Of a stretch of DNA of 40,578 bases, positions 16,285 to 26,026 are shown piece by piece. Both the position numbers and the translations under genes were made by a program. The notes beneath the pieces are model-generated. The model was not told the DNA's origin. It saw only the letters and a list, made by a program, of their open reading frames with translations, and did no database searches. This DNA is from Candidatus Thalassarchaeum sp. (GTDB lineage Archaea > Thermoplasmatota > Poseidoniia > Poseidoniales > Thalassarchaeaceae). Location: NCBI GenBank assembly GCA_030748335.1, contig JASMMD010000011.1, positions 1-40,578 of the forward strand, in the 5' to 3' direction. Every line of letters starts with the position of its first letter. The first letter of the stretch is position 1.

Positions 16285-19200
16285 ATGAAGAGCAGGAACT
16301 CTGCGATTGCGATGGTGGTGCTGATGCTGCTCAGCTCCCAGATGTACAGTCTAATGGACTTTGAGCGTGAGGACCCGGACGAGTCTGTCTGGGGTGCCGT
16401 TCCGCAAAGGACAGCCTACCAGCAGATGAACCAAGCATCAGGCCCCGTAGCAGGCGACAGCCAGGGCCAACCGGCCGCAGAGTTCTCCTTCTACGAGGCT
16501 AGTTTCACCGACCCCTCCTACCACGACCCCGCATCCATCTACGGCCAAGTCTCCGATCCAGCCGCCCTTGCTCTTGATCCCGGTTACGGCTTCTTCCTCG
16601 AGGAGACCCAGACCGAGGACCACGACAACGACGGCATCGATGACCTCAACGATCTCGACGACGACAACGACGGCATCGTTGATCTGATAGAGCGCTTCGA
16701 CGGGTGCTACGGCACCGACCCCTTCGACCACGATAACGACGGCACCCTCGACGAGTTCGACTGGGATGACGACAACGATGGCATCCTCGAGGGACCAATC
16801 GATTACTCGCAGGGAGCAGACCCAAGGAACGTCAGCGCAGACCGGTACGTCGACCCTGACGCTGTTCACCCATGGACTGGAACTCCGGTCGGCATCGGCT
16901 ATCGCGTCGACCAGAATCCGATGGACCACGACAACGACGGAATCACCGATGAGGACACCGATGGAATTGGGCCGGACTCGTACGACGAGGACGATGACAA
17001 CGACGGTCGCATTGACCAGTTCAAGTGGCCCTGTGACTTCGACGGCGACGGCTTCCAGGACTACTTCGATCTCGACGATGACAACGACGGCGTACCCGAC
17101 CTCTGGGACGAGCACCCTTGGGACAGCACGATGACCGACAACATCACTTCCACCGGTGTGTTGTGGGGGGTTCCCAGAGAATGGACCGCGGGTGCCACCA
17201 CACACAACGTAAACATCGTCAGCTCTGGATACGTTCCGGCAAATCTCAGCATCAAAGCCGGTGACACGGTAGTCTGGACCAACACCGATACGACCGATCA
17301 CACAGTCACTCACGACGGCCCCACTTTCGATAGCCTACCCATCCAACCTGGCTCTTCGTGGAGCTTCACATTCACAACCGCAGGGACCTACAACTACTCC
17401 TGCATGCTACACCCCACGATGACCGGAGTGGTCACCGTGGCAGCCTCTTCGGGTTCTACCACCAGCACATACTCCAGCTTCGTCGGTGGCGTCGACTACG
17501 TGCAACGCGAAGCCGCCTGGCACCCTAGGAATCAGACCTTCGATATGATCATCGACGGCGACCTTGACAACGACGGAATACCCAACTTCCTCGACCCGGA
17601 CAACGACAACGACGGCACTCCCGACTCAGCCGACACCGATGACGACAACGACGGCCTGATGGACATGTACGACGTCGATGATGACAACGACGGAATCCCT
17701 GACACCTGCTACCAGATTGACACCAACGGCGATGGGCTGGGCGACTACCCTGTGCCATACACCCAGATTGAGGTCCCAGGGGTGGATTGCGAGATGGACT
17801 ACGATCGGGACATCGACGATGACAGGTACCGACCGATCGATCAGGACTACGATTTGGTTTGGGACTGGCTGGACCCGGACATGGGGGGAACGGCTCTGCC
17901 TGACAACCCCCTCGGGGGCCCTTCGATGAACCCCGACGACATCCCGTTCGACTTGGATGATGATGGTATACCCAACGAGGAGGATCCGTACATGAACTCG
18001 ACCTACGATGAGGTCCAGAACTGGAACTGCCCGAGCCTCACCAACCCAAATCCGGTCAACTCCCACGAGAACTGCGTCCTGATGCGTAAGTCGTACACAG
18101 GAAACAACGACTGGGACGGCGACGGCATTAACAACTGGGAGGACGTAGACGACGACAACGACGGCATACTCGACTGGTTGGACATCGACGAGGACTGCGA
18201 CTTTGACGACGACAACGATCTCCACCTACTGAACGGCTCGATGTTCCGTGACGACGGCCCCAACCATCTGGATACGGATATCGACGGCGACGGACTGCCG
18301 AACGACACTGATTGGGACGACGACAACGACGGAATCTCAGACTACTATGACCCTGATGATGGCAACTGCGGAATCGTCGACTCGGACACGACGGACCCGT
18401 TCAACAGCTGGTCCTACTCTCACGGCGATGGCGACCCGATCGACGGCTCTGACGACGGGCAGATCTACGCGGCCGATCTCGGCTACCCACTCTATTGGAA
18501 CCTGACTTGGATGTTCAACCCGTTCAACCTCAACAACAACTTCGTCCTTGACTACAATGGCTACGTCAACAACAACGGGACCATCACCAACGGCAAGCTC
18601 CCTGAGATGTACTGGTATGTCCTCATGAAGTGGAGCCCGTACAACGGTGGCAACTACTTCGACATCGACCTAGACGGCGACTCGCTGGTGAACGGCATCG
18701 ACACCGACCAAGATGGCGACGGCCTGCCGGACTGGTGGGACCAGGACGAGGGCAACGACGGTGTACTCGATGTCGACGACATCAAGATGGGTGGAACCTT
18801 CGATGACGGCACCTGTGGAGCCACCTTAGTATGGGCTATTCTCCAAAACGTAGCTGATGACCATGCCTGCGGACTCGCTTATGCGTGGCTCTATGGATAC
18901 CCCCTACAGGGAGCAACTCAAACCCAACAAACCATCTACACCTCGCCATACAGCACCAGACCCGATTCCGAGTTTGATCAGGGTGCATACAACGGCAGCA
19001 ACTCTCAAGGCCAGTGGACATGCAACAAGAACTGCTTCTGGTTCGATTTCTTCGGAAACCAAGACGTAGGTCCGAGCTCCGCAGTCAGTTACAACCAGAT
19101 CAAGGACAATCGCGACCTGTGGGTGGCGTGGGTCGGCGTGAACAACGGCTTGTTCTCATGGAACTCCGACGGCAACGCCAATATGTTCCCCGACGAGGTT

Positions 19201-22200
19201 GCCGACCTACTGAACAACGACGTCGATCCTGATGACGACTGCGGGGCCCCGATTGCGGGCAACATGAACCCCCAGTGTATGTTCAATGACACCGCCGATC
19301 TCGATGACGACTTCGATGGGATTTACGACCACTGGGACATAGATGACGACAACGACGGCATCTGGGACTACTTTGAGATCGATTCCAACGACGACTGGGA
19401 CGACGACGCAAACACTGAACCGGAGGGTTCGTTCTTCATCGGCACCAACTGCGAGGATAATGACGACGATGGCACCGATACGGACCCCGATGACGACGGC
19501 TGGTTCCAAGCGGTCTGGGACAAAGGAGTTCTAGGCCAGGGGCTTCTTCATCCGAAGTACTACGACGTCGACAACGATAACGACGGGGTCCCTGATGGAG
19601 AGGACCCGGACGATGACAACAACGGACTCCTTGACTCCGATCAGGAACTGCTCTGCTTCGTCGGCGAGGAGCAGTCGCCTTGGGACCACGACGACGACGG
19701 CATACTCGACTGGTCCGATGACGACTGGGACGGTGACGGACTAGTCAACATCCTCGAGATGGCAACCGCCACGCCGTGGATAACGCCCTGGGATCACGAC
19801 AACGACGGACTGAGGGACGACGTCGACCTCGACGACGACTCCGACGGCATGCTCGACGAGGACGAGGTAATGCTCTGGCCTTCGAGGTTCGACAGCGAAT
19901 CGACGAATCCATGGGACCATGATGACTTCGGAGACGGCTCGGGCATATCCAATCCTTCGGATCCTAATACAGGACCCGACGCGAGGGACCAAGACGACGA
20001 CGCGGACAATCGAACCGATATGGACTGGGACCACCTCGAGGAGGGCTGGACCTCCGATAACTGCACCAATGGTGCCGAATCCAGCGACTGGGACCACGAC
20101 AACGATTGCATCCCCGACGAGGACGACAAGATACCCACTAGAATATCTATGACCGTGCCTGAGATCCTGTGGCTCGACAACCGCTATCCCGCTAAGTTCA
20201 ATGGCACTGTGAACTGGCTCGACCCGGTCCAAGGTGTCTTCATGCCAGCATCGGACCTGCCCGTGCAGGTCCACATCGTGTGGTCGAGGAACGGAACCAC
20301 AGCGGTCGAGACGGTGAACGTGCTGACCGACCAGGATGGCGACTTCATAGTCGGGCAGTTCCTCTTCCCCGAGGATATCCACGTGGGTGACAACACGACC
20401 TACCAAGTCTACGCCGAGGTCACGGAGATGTTCGTGCACGACGGCTCCACGACTGAGCCAGTACCGGTCGAAGTGCGGGCGAACACGACCATCGACTATG
20501 TCGCTTGGACCTACTTCCGCAGCGATGAGCAACCACTCTTTGTCGACTTCAAGGTACACTACACCGCTGATTGGGAGCGCGGCATCTTCGGAAACAGGCT
20601 CACAAACGCCCCGGTCTCGTTCACCATTAGCGGCGGCATCTTCGGAAACACCACTCACCCAACCGTGTTCGACGGCTACGGCTACGGATACAGAGCGGAT
20701 TCTGGTGGGTGGGTGTCGCTCACGTTCGTGCAGTCGAGCGGCTCACAGGGAGTTTGGAAGCAGGTACAGTGGAACTCGACCATGGACAACGGGGTCGGCA
20801 AAGTCCCCGGTGGCTACGAGGAGATAGTGTGGGACAACTTCTCCAAGAGCCACAACGTCATCGGACGCTACAACTACACCAATACCAGCCTTCCAATAGG
20901 CGACTACGCGTTCGTTGGCTACTCTAGACCCGACATGGGCGCCGAGTGGCCGTGGCCCTACCTAGAAGGGGACAACACGGACAGCTTCGCCATACGCTCG
21001 ATGCACAGGATGTACGTCGAGGCAGAGATCATCACGCCATCGATCCGACCGGTCTACTTCTGGGACTCGACCCAGTTTACCGGCTCGTCCTTCGGGGCTT
21101 GGAGGGCACTCTTCCACGGCCCGTCCTTAGTCAACGCCGGTATAGACTACGCCGACGCTAGCCGGGGCAAGCCGTACGCCATACTGTGGGACGGAACGCC
21201 AGCGGGGCTGACCGGACAGGCCGCCTCCCTTCGCCCGTTCCTGAACACGAATGGCACCCACTGGTTCATCTCGATGCAGAATGGAGGCGACTTCAACGTG
21301 CCACCATGCGGTCCTGTCGACCCATTGGATCCCGACAGCGGCGTTCGTTGCGAGATAGTGCCTGAGATGTTCACGGGCGAGGAGTTCAGGGTAATTGGAA
21401 CCGTGTGGAATCGAACCATGACCGCTTGGCCGCACGACCCGATGGCTCTCCAGGTCGACGTTGATCGCAACGGCGTCTTCGCGGGCTCGCAGGAGACCGG
21501 CTTCGCACGAGTACCTCAGATGGTCAATGGTGAGGCCACGTTCGACTACAACTGGACTTGGTACTCGCAGTACTCGGCCGGGGTTTTCGGCATTCGCGCT
21601 GACTTCACCAACTCGAACTTCTACTTCACTGGCAACCAGACCTCTGTGCTGGCTCCGACCGGAGCGTACGTCAACGTCTCCGTGATTGGAACCACCGAAT
21701 TCCAGCTGAACAACATCCCTCGCCTGTACCGTGGACAGAACACCACGATCGAGGCGAGGCTGATTGACAACGCGTACCAACCAGTCCGAGACGCCCCAAT
21801 CAACTTCACTTGGTCCGCCGATGGCACCAACGACCTGGCCGTGACCGACCACAACGGGGTCTTCTCGGTCAATCTGACCATCGATGATCAGCACGAGTTG
21901 GGCAACTTCACGCTGAGCTATTCATACCCCGGTGACCCGATACGGCAGTCCAGCTCCTCGGAGGTTCACCTTTGGGTGGTCTCGAGGACGCTAATCTCGT
22001 TGCAGAGTACTACATCGGGCGCCATGAGCAGCGGCGACATCTGGGAGTTCTCGGCACAGGTCACCGATGACAACCGCACGCCCGACCCGACAGTGTTCGA
22101 CGCAGGACAGGCTCTCGATGGGTGCGGCGTCAACGGCGGTGAGGTTCTCATCATCTTCGAGGGCACTGACTTTGAGGACCGCACCCATCGTCAGATAGTG

Positions 22201-24249
22201 GAGACCACCTGCCCCAGTGCAGGCTCCATATACCATGAAATCACGCTGGACCCACAGTTGCTGAGAGATGACCCCGAGTCTTTCCTACCCGATGGTTTCG
22301 GGCCGGTAAACGTCGTTCTACGATTCGGTGAGAACCTCCCGCATGAGGGCTGCGAACCTCTTGATGACGACATGCTGAGGACCTCGGGAGCGTGGGACCC
22401 ATGCACTCAGATTCTCAACAGCGAGCACTTCCGAAAGGTGCTACAGTTCAACGCACAGGGATTCTACCTCATCGGTCGAACCAACCTCGTGGTCGACGAC
22501 CAGATCGTCTATACCTCCGAAATCGACCAGACCACAGGCCAAGCCATCGACAAGCCGATGATAGTAACCGGTCAACTACTCGACGAGCTGGGCGCCAACC
22601 TCTCGCACAGGGCCATACGCGTTGAGTACCAGATGCTCAACATGGAGATGGGTAGCCAAGTCTGCATACCGGGCGCGACTGACAACGACGGCTTCTTCGA
22701 GATCATCTGCCCGATGACCGGCGTCGAGGCCGGGCAAGCGATGGTGACGATATCGTACGATCCCTACGAGAGCCTCGACAACTGGCGCTACAAGCCCACG
22801 AACATCACCAAGATATTCCCAGTGTTCTCAAACTCGACCATGTTGGTGCAAGAGGTAGGCCCGTTCAGGACGGACGTGGACACCTACACCTTCGCCAACG
22901 GTTCAGTCTTCCCGGTTCTGTACCTCAAGGAGTCGTTCCACGTCGAGGCTCTGCTCACTCAGACCAACGGCAACCCAATTGGCGGCAAGTGTCTCAACAT
23001 CTACCTCGACCCACAGACCAACACACGACCGGTCGCGACCGCCACCACGATGGACGGAACCGGTGAGATAGAGTGGTTCTCGGGTGACCCCGAGGACAAC
23101 CCCAGCAGACGAGGGGTCGAGCCCAATGGCGAGCAGTTGGAAGGCTTCAGAACGGTGCGTGTGGCATACGAGCCAGACAAGGAACTCCCAGGAGGTTGCC
23201 GCGCCGAGACCACGCCCGTTGTCAACGGCTCCCACATGGACATCGAGGTGCTGGTGCGCAGCCGAGTCGATATCCTGCTGAAGGATCACTGGGCCAGCTC
23301 GGTGGGCTACCAGCCAGGCGATCCCATCGACGGTGCCGTGACCATACTGCGCGACCGGCTTGACCTATCGGTAGAGGGTGAGACGGTGATATTCACCTTC
23401 CAGTACTGGAATGGTACGGGCTATGTCACGGGCTTCCCGCCCGTGTACGCTGTGACCAACGAGCAGGGCGCAGCCAACTTCAGCTGGCCCGGCGAGGGCT
23501 ACTCAGGTGAGGATGTTCCCGGTGAGATAGACTGCGCGGCCGGAGGTCCATGCGTGGTGGACGGCAAATGGAGGGTGCTCGTGCACTTCCAGGAGTCGCC
23601 ATTCTACGTCGAGGAGTTCCTCAACAGCACGCCCATCATCAAACTCGGTGACGAGCCGGTAAAACAGCAGACCAGCTTCTTCACAGCAAGGGTGACCGTG
23701 GTACTGCTCGTCGCCCTGTCTTTCGCTCTGATGATCGGCGCGATCATGTATCGCAACTACGCCGAGCGCAGACGCATCGAAATCATCCGCGGCATACTGA
23801 CCGACTCCCTGATGTCCCTCAAGGCCTCTAACGACTACATCCAGACCATCTTCAACTGCTACAAGGACCTAGTGAGGTTCTTCAGGTCAAGAGGCGCGAT
23901 GAAGAAAGTCTACGAGACCACTAGGGAATTCGAGGACGCAATCAACTCGATGCTCGGAGGGGTAGCTCCGCCGGAGGATTTGAACGAGTTCTTCTCAATC
24001 TTCGAAGAGGCTCGCTACTCCGACCACGAGATCGGTGCCGACCAGCGTGACAGGGCCATTTCGACTCTGCAGTCGATAGTGAACCACCTGACCGCCGCGT
24101 TGGGCGACTCGATGCTTAACAGGACCTACTCAGATGAGTCCGGACTCTATGGCTCTATCACCAAGGCGGGCGAGTTTGTGGACTCCGAGGGCGAGACCCG
24201 GATTGCCGGCCTCGACGAGGACAACCCGAACGACGGCTTCCGGATATGA
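16285..24249 (+). CDS. Giant cell-surface protein: TSP type-3 repeats, copper domain, beta-sandwich stalk, DUF4129-like tail
   Basis: About 2,654 residues. An N-terminal signal segment (MKSRNSAIAMVVLMLLSS) directs export. Then come Asp-rich calcium-binding thrombospondin type-3 repeats of the DDDNDGI/DxDGDG kind, roughly residues 105-285 and 420-1285. Set between them is a cupredoxin domain (about 305-390) with amicyanin-like ligands His339, Cys373, His376 and Met379 (C-x2-H-x2-M). Residues 1290-2450 are beta-rich with many N-glycosylation-type Asn-x-Thr/Ser sites, like tandem Ig-like domains. One membrane helix (RVTVVLLVALSFALMIGAIM, near 2475) precedes a cytosolic tail of about 160 residues resembling DUF4129 (CYKDLVRFFRSRG, FEEARYSDHEIG). 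The start at 16285 follows AGGTGAC and begins the signal peptide; ATG at 16255 is an alternative. A role in adhesion, surface layer or particle attachment is inferred. Confidence 0.9.
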   Translation: MKSRNSAIAMVVLMLLSSQMYSLMDFEREDPDESVWGAVPQRTAYQQMNQASGPVAGDSQGQPAAEFSFYEASFTDPSYHDPASIYGQVSDPAALALDPGYGFFLEETQTEDHDNDGIDDLNDLDDDNDGIVDLIERFDGCYGTDPFDHDNDGTLDEFDWDDDNDGILEGPIDYSQGADPRNVSADRYVDPDAVHPWTGTPVGIGYRVDQNPMDHDNDGITDEDTDGIGPDSYDEDDDNDGRIDQFKWPCDFDGDGFQDYFDLDDDNDGVPDLWDEHPWDSTMTDNITSTGVLWGVPREWTAGATTHNVNIVSSGYVPANLSIKAGDTVVWTNTDTTDHTVTHDGPTFDSLPIQPGSSWSFTFTTAGTYNYSCMLHPTMTGVVTVAASSGSTTSTYSSFVGGVDYVQREAAWHPRNQTFDMIIDGDLDNDGIPNFLDPDNDNDGTPDSADTDDDNDGLMDMYDVDDDNDGIPDTCYQIDTNGDGLGDYPVPYTQIEVPGVDCEMDYDRDIDDDRYRPIDQDYDLVWDWLDPDMGGTALPDNPLGGPSMNPDDIPFDLDDDGIPNEEDPYMNSTYDEVQNWNCPSLTNPNPVNSHENCVLMRKSYTGNNDWDGDGINNWEDVDDDNDGILDWLDIDEDCDFDDDNDLHLLNGSMFRDDGPNHLDTDIDGDGLPNDTDWDDDNDGISDYYDPDDGNCGIVDSDTTDPFNSWSYSHGDGDPIDGSDDGQIYAADLGYPLYWNLTWMFNPFNLNNNFVLDYNGYVNNNGTITNGKLPEMYWYVLMKWSPYNGGNYFDIDLDGDSLVNGIDTDQDGDGLPDWWDQDEGNDGVLDVDDIKMGGTFDDGTCGATLVWAILQNVADDHACGLAYAWLYGYPLQGATQTQQTIYTSPYSTRPDSEFDQGAYNGSNSQGQWTCNKNCFWFDFFGNQDVGPSSAVSYNQIKDNRDLWVAWVGVNNGLFSWNSDGNANMFPDEVADLLNNDVDPDDDCGAPIAGNMNPQCMFNDTADLDDDFDGIYDHWDIDDDNDGIWDYFEIDSNDDWDDDANTEPEGSFFIGTNCEDNDDDGTDTDPDDDGWFQAVWDKGVLGQGLLHPKYYDVDNDNDGVPDGEDPDDDNNGLLDSDQELLCFVGEEQSPWDHDDDGILDWSDDDWDGDGLVNILEMATATPWITPWDHDNDGLRDDVDLDDDSDGMLDEDEVMLWPSRFDSESTNPWDHDDFGDGSGISNPSDPNTGPDARDQDDDADNRTDMDWDHLEEGWTSDNCTNGAESSDWDHDNDCIPDEDDKIPTRISMTVPEILWLDNRYPAKFNGTVNWLDPVQGVFMPASDLPVQVHIVWSRNGTTAVETVNVLTDQDGDFIVGQFLFPEDIHVGDNTTYQVYAEVTEMFVHDGSTTEPVPVEVRANTTIDYVAWTYFRSDEQPLFVDFKVHYTADWERGIFGNRLTNAPVSFTISGGIFGNTTHPTVFDGYGYGYRADSGGWVSLTFVQSSGSQGVWKQVQWNSTMDNGVGKVPGGYEEIVWDNFSKSHNVIGRYNYTNTSLPIGDYAFVGYSRPDMGAEWPWPYLEGDNTDSFAIRSMHRMYVEAEIITPSIRPVYFWDSTQFTGSSFGAWRALFHGPSLVNAGIDYADASRGKPYAILWDGTPAGLTGQAASLRPFLNTNGTHWFISMQNGGDFNVPPCGPVDPLDPDSGVRCEIVPEMFTGEEFRVIGTVWNRTMTAWPHDPMALQVDVDRNGVFAGSQETGFARVPQMVNGEATFDYNWTWYSQYSAGVFGIRADFTNSNFYFTGNQTSVLAPTGAYVNVSVIGTTEFQLNNIPRLYRGQNTTIEARLIDNAYQPVRDAPINFTWSADGTNDLAVTDHNGVFSVNLTIDDQHELGNFTLSYSYPGDPIRQSSSSEVHLWVVSRTLISLQSTTSGAMSSGDIWEFSAQVTDDNRTPDPTVFDAGQALDGCGVNGGEVLIIFEGTDFEDRTHRQIVETTCPSAGSIYHEITLDPQLLRDDPESFLPDGFGPVNVVLRFGENLPHEGCEPLDDDMLRTSGAWDPCTQILNSEHFRKVLQFNAQGFYLIGRTNLVVDDQIVYTSEIDQTTGQAIDKPMIVTGQLLDELGANLSHRAIRVEYQMLNMEMGSQVCIPGATDNDGFFEIICPMTGVEAGQAMVTISYDPYESLDNWRYKPTNITKIFPVFSNSTMLVQEVGPFRTDVDTYTFANGSVFPVLYLKESFHVEALLTQTNGNPIGGKCLNIYLDPQTNTRPVATATTMDGTGEIEWFSGDPEDNPSRRGVEPNGEQLEGFRTVRVAYEPDKELPGGCRAETTPVVNGSHMDIEVLVRSRVDILLKDHWASSVGYQPGDPIDGAVTILRDRLDLSVEGETVIFTFQYWNGTGYVTGFPPVYAVTNEQGAANFSWPGEGYSGEDVPGEIDCAAGGPCVVDGKWRVLVHFQESPFYVEEFLNSTPIIKLGDEPVKQQTSFFTARVTVVLLVALSFALMIGAIMYRNYAERRRIEIIRGILTDSLMSLKASNDYIQTIFNCYKDLVRFFRSRGAMKKVYETTREFEDAINSMLGGVAPPEDLNEFFSIFEEARYSDHEIGADQRDRAISTLQSIVNHLTAALGDSMLNRTYSDESGLYGSITKAGEFVDSEGETRIAGLDEDNPNDGFRI

Positions 24250-24287
24250 TTGGGTAGGAGGCCACCCTACTACCTAGGCGCAGCCCT

Positions 24288-24348
24288 CGCCCCTTCGGGG
24301 CGTCCCGTAGCATTCATAACAGCGCCTCGGGTGGCCGCGCTACCCGAG
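24288..24348 (+). promoter_or_regulatory. Two strong hairpins in the leader of the ribosomal operon
   Basis: CGCCCC-TTC-GGGGCG (24288-24302) is a perfect six-pair hairpin with a three-base loop, 39 bases after the giant gene's stop. CTCGGGT-(9 bases)-ACCCGAG (24326-24332 with 24342-24348) is a perfect seven-pair hairpin ending 18 bases before the L18e ATG. Between them lies an A/T-rich CATTCATAAC (24311-24320), a possible promoter element. The first may terminate the giant transcript; the second may lie in the L18e leader and affect translation. Confidence 0.45.
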
Positions 24349-24366
24349 CAACGTCGAGGGAGTCAT

Positions 24367-24732
24367 ATGAGTAAGGACACAAGGAAAACCAATCAGGCCC
24401 TAGTCACCCTAATCGGTGATTTGAAGGACCACAGCAGGTCGACCGGTTCTGCACTGTGGCGAGACGTCGCTGCTAGGCTCGAGAGGAGCCGCAGCAACTG
24501 GGCCGAACCGAACCTTAGCCGCTTGTCGCGACATGCCGCCGACGAGGACACCGTTCTCGTCCCAGGCAAGCTCCTAGGCAGTGGAGACGTGTCGGGCAAG
24601 CCCAGCGTCGCCGCCTACAGGGTCAGTTCCGGCGCCCGCTCAAAGATAGAAGCAGCCGGCGGACGCGTCATGACAATCCGCGAATTGATGGACGAGAACC
24701 CCAAGGGCAAGGGGGTGAGGATTCTTGGCTGA
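24367..24732 (+). CDS. rpl18e: Large-subunit ribosomal protein eL18 (L18e)
   Basis: A 121-residue archaeal/eukaryotic ribosomal protein of the large subunit, an rRNA-binding protein of the L15/L18e fold. Seen are the N-terminal KTNQALVTLIGDLKD, the central VNLSRL-like EPNLSRLSRHA, VLVPGKLLGSGD, and the terminal GxRVMTIRELMDENPKGKGVRI. The open frame extends back to 24250, but the ATG at 24367 follows GGGAG and gives the standard N-terminus. It is the first gene of the conserved archaeal cluster L18e-L13-S9-RpoN. Its last eight bases overlap the TTG start of L13, so the two are probably translationally coupled. Hairpins upstream may regulate it. Confidence 0.95.
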   Translation: MSKDTRKTNQALVTLIGDLKDHSRSTGSALWRDVAARLERSRSNWAEPNLSRLSRHAADEDTVLVPGKLLGSGDVSGKPSVAAYRVSSGARSKIEAAGGRVMTIRELMDENPKGKGVRILG

Positions 24733-25210
24733 GGCAGCAACACTCGTCTACGACGCCACTGACAAGATTCTGGGTCGCCTAGCCAGCCAAGTGGCGAAGC
24801 AACTGATTTCGGCCCGAAAGGCCGGCCGCGAGCAGCGAGTCATCATCTACAACGCCGAGCACGCAGTTGTCTCAGGACCGAGGACGAAGGTTCTGGCCGA
24901 CTACGACAGCAAGTACAAGCTCAATCACCCTAGGAAGGGCCCGTTCTATCCGAGGATGCCCGACCAGATTCTCAAGAGGACCGTCCGTGGCATGCTGCCG
25001 TACCAGAAGAACAGCAGCGGTCGCGGTGCCCTGCGCGATCTGAGGGTCATGATAGGTAAGCCAGCTAACCTAGTGGGCGAAGAGCTTCCAGACGGACATG
25101 ACTGGGGAGATACCGGGGCAATAGAGAGGCCACTACCGCTCAAGTTCGTCCGACTCGGCGAGATCAGCTCGTCACTGGGCGTCGACGCATCCCGATGGGA
25201 GGGTGAGTGA
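24725..25210 (+). CDS. rpl13: Large-subunit ribosomal protein uL13
   Basis: Large-subunit ribosomal protein L13, an early-assembly rRNA-binding protein. The 161-residue sequence has the archaeal pattern: N-terminal [53 protein letters not shown] and a conserved RGALRDLRV stretch. The TTG start, four bases beyond GGGGGTGAGG, is the only plausible start before the conserved N-terminus; it lies inside the end of the L18e gene. The S9 start follows one base after its stop. It acts in the cytoplasm as part of the ribosome. Confidence 0.95.
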   Translation: MAEAATLVYDATDKILGRLASQVAKQLISARKAGREQRVIIYNAEHAVVSGPRTKVLADYDSKYKLNHPRKGPFYPRMPDQILKRTVRGMLPYQKNSSGRGALRDLRVMIGKPANLVGEELPDGHDWGDTGAIERPLPLKFVRLGEISSSLGVDASRWEGE

Positions 25211-25211
25211 C

Positions 25212-25652
25212 ATGGCTAGGAAATCCAAGAAGAAGGACTCGGTCAACATGAGTGGCAAGCGCAAGACAGCCATCGCCCGGGCCACAGTGCGCAAGGGCAA
25301 GGGACGCGTCCGAATTAACAGTAAGCCGATTCATATCATCGAGCCCGAGCTCGCACGCCGGAAGGCGCTGGAACCGGTCCAGATTGCCGAGGCCATGAAC
25401 CGTCTAGCGGACGTGGACGTGGCAGTCGATGTCCGGGGTGGCGGTCAGATGGGACAGGTCGATGCGATTCGCACTGCCATCGCCCGGGGACTGGTCAAGT
25501 GGAATGGCGGCGCCGAGGGCGATGACGAGGAACTGCGCGATGAGTACCTCAGGTTCGACCGCAGTCTGCTCGTCAATGACCCACGGCGCAAGGAGCCGAA
25601 GCATCAAATGGGACGCGGTGCTCGAAAGAAGTGGCAGAAGTCGTACAGGTGA
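25212..25652 (+). CDS. rps9: Small-subunit ribosomal protein uS9
   Basis: Small-subunit ribosomal protein S9, whose C-terminal tail reaches the P-site tRNA. The 146-residue protein has the family signatures: [13 protein letters not shown] near the start, [19 protein letters not shown] in the middle, and the basic tail [24 protein letters not shown]-type ending in SYR. The ATG at 25212 is preferred over a GTG nine bases upstream because GGGTGA precedes it at normal spacing. Several extra lysines open the protein ([10 protein letters not shown]). Third gene of the L18e-L13-S9-RpoN operon, with rpoN following six bases after the stop. Confidence 0.95.
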   Translation: MARKSKKKDSVNMSGKRKTAIARATVRKGKGRVRINSKPIHIIEPELARRKALEPVQIAEAMNRLADVDVAVDVRGGGQMGQVDAIRTAIARGLVKWNGGAEGDDEELRDEYLRFDRSLLVNDPRRKEPKHQMGRGARKKWQKSYR

Positions 25653-25658
25653 TGAAAC

Positions 25659-25865
25659 ATGTTGATTCCAGTTAGGTGTTGGAGCTGCGGAAAGGTGATT
25701 GCACACGTCTATGAGCAGTACAAGCAGGCAGTCGACGGCGGCGAGGATCCTCAGAGTACCCTCGATGACCTAGGCATCAAGAGGTATTGCTGCAGGAGGA
25801 TGTTCGTGGGGCACGTCGACCTCATCGACGACATCGCACCGTTCAGCATCGCCAGAGAGCAGTAG
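25659..25865 (+). CDS. rpoN: DNA-directed RNA polymerase subunit N
   Basis: A 68-residue zinc-binding subunit of archaeal RNA polymerase (homologue of eukaryotic Rpb10), needed for assembly of the Rpo3/Rpo11 platform. The diagnostic zinc motif is visible: RCWSCGKVIAH at the N-terminus and YCCRRMFVGHVDLID in the middle. Length matches the family. It is the last gene of the ribosomal operon, as in many archaea; the rpoK gene that often follows is absent here. Its stop codon falls inside a six-pair hairpin. Confidence 0.95.
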   Translation: MLIPVRCWSCGKVIAHVYEQYKQAVDGGEDPQSTLDDLGIKRYCCRRMFVGHVDLIDDIAPFSIAREQ

Positions 25866-25880
25866 CCCTCCGACAGGGCT
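25864..25880 (+). terminator. Hairpin at the end of the rpoN operon
   Basis: AGCCCT (25864-25869) and AGGGCT (25875-25880) are perfect arms around CCGAC, followed by only a short TT run. It begins within the rpoN stop codon. A second small stem CTCTC/GAGAG (25894-25908) follows just before tRNA-Pro. The weak T-run makes archaeal termination uncertain; RNA 3'-end stabilisation is an alternative. Confidence 0.4.
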
Positions 25881-25914
25881 TTGACCGATTCCCCTCTCGC
25901 TTTGAGAGCCCAAG

Positions 25915-25992
25915 GGGCCTGTAGGTTAGTTTGGCCTATACTTCGCGGCTGGGGGTCGCGCGACCCAGGTTCAAATCCTGGCAGGCCCACCA
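25915..25992 (+). tRNA. tRNA-Pro (anticodon GGG)
   Basis: The acceptor stem GGGCCTG/CAGGCCC is perfect, followed by discriminator A and an encoded CCA (25990-25992). The T arm is CCAGG-TTCAAAT-CCTGG. The anticodon stem CGCGG/TCGCG closes with a G-U pair around loop CTGGGGG, placing anticodon GGG at 25951-25953 after the invariant T33. The D arm (GGTT...TACT) is weak, as in other archaeal tRNA-Pro. No intron is seen. It reads CCC and CCU codons. It lies 49 bases downstream of rpoN and may be cut from the same transcript. Confidence 0.92.
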
Positions 25993-26026
25993 CTTTTGCT
26001 TCACTCCAACTCAAGTTTACAGAAAG

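Noticed and set aside
16438-17313. Long antisense open frames across the giant gene (also 19741-20658 and 21127-21894, minus)
   Set aside because: Their proteins are Val/Ile- or Arg/Ser-rich mirror images of the Asp-rich repeats; the sense frame has clear domains. Long antisense frames are expected over GAC-rich coding DNA.
16610-20130. Periodic GACGACGACAACGACGG-like repeats resembling a CRISPR array or minisatellite
   Set aside because: Spacing is irregular and in frame, and the units encode calcium-binding DxDxDG repeats of a TSP type-3 protein.
25915-25992. Integration site of a mobile element at tRNA-Pro
   Set aside because: No repeated tRNA 3' end, integrase gene or phage-like gene is found downstream.
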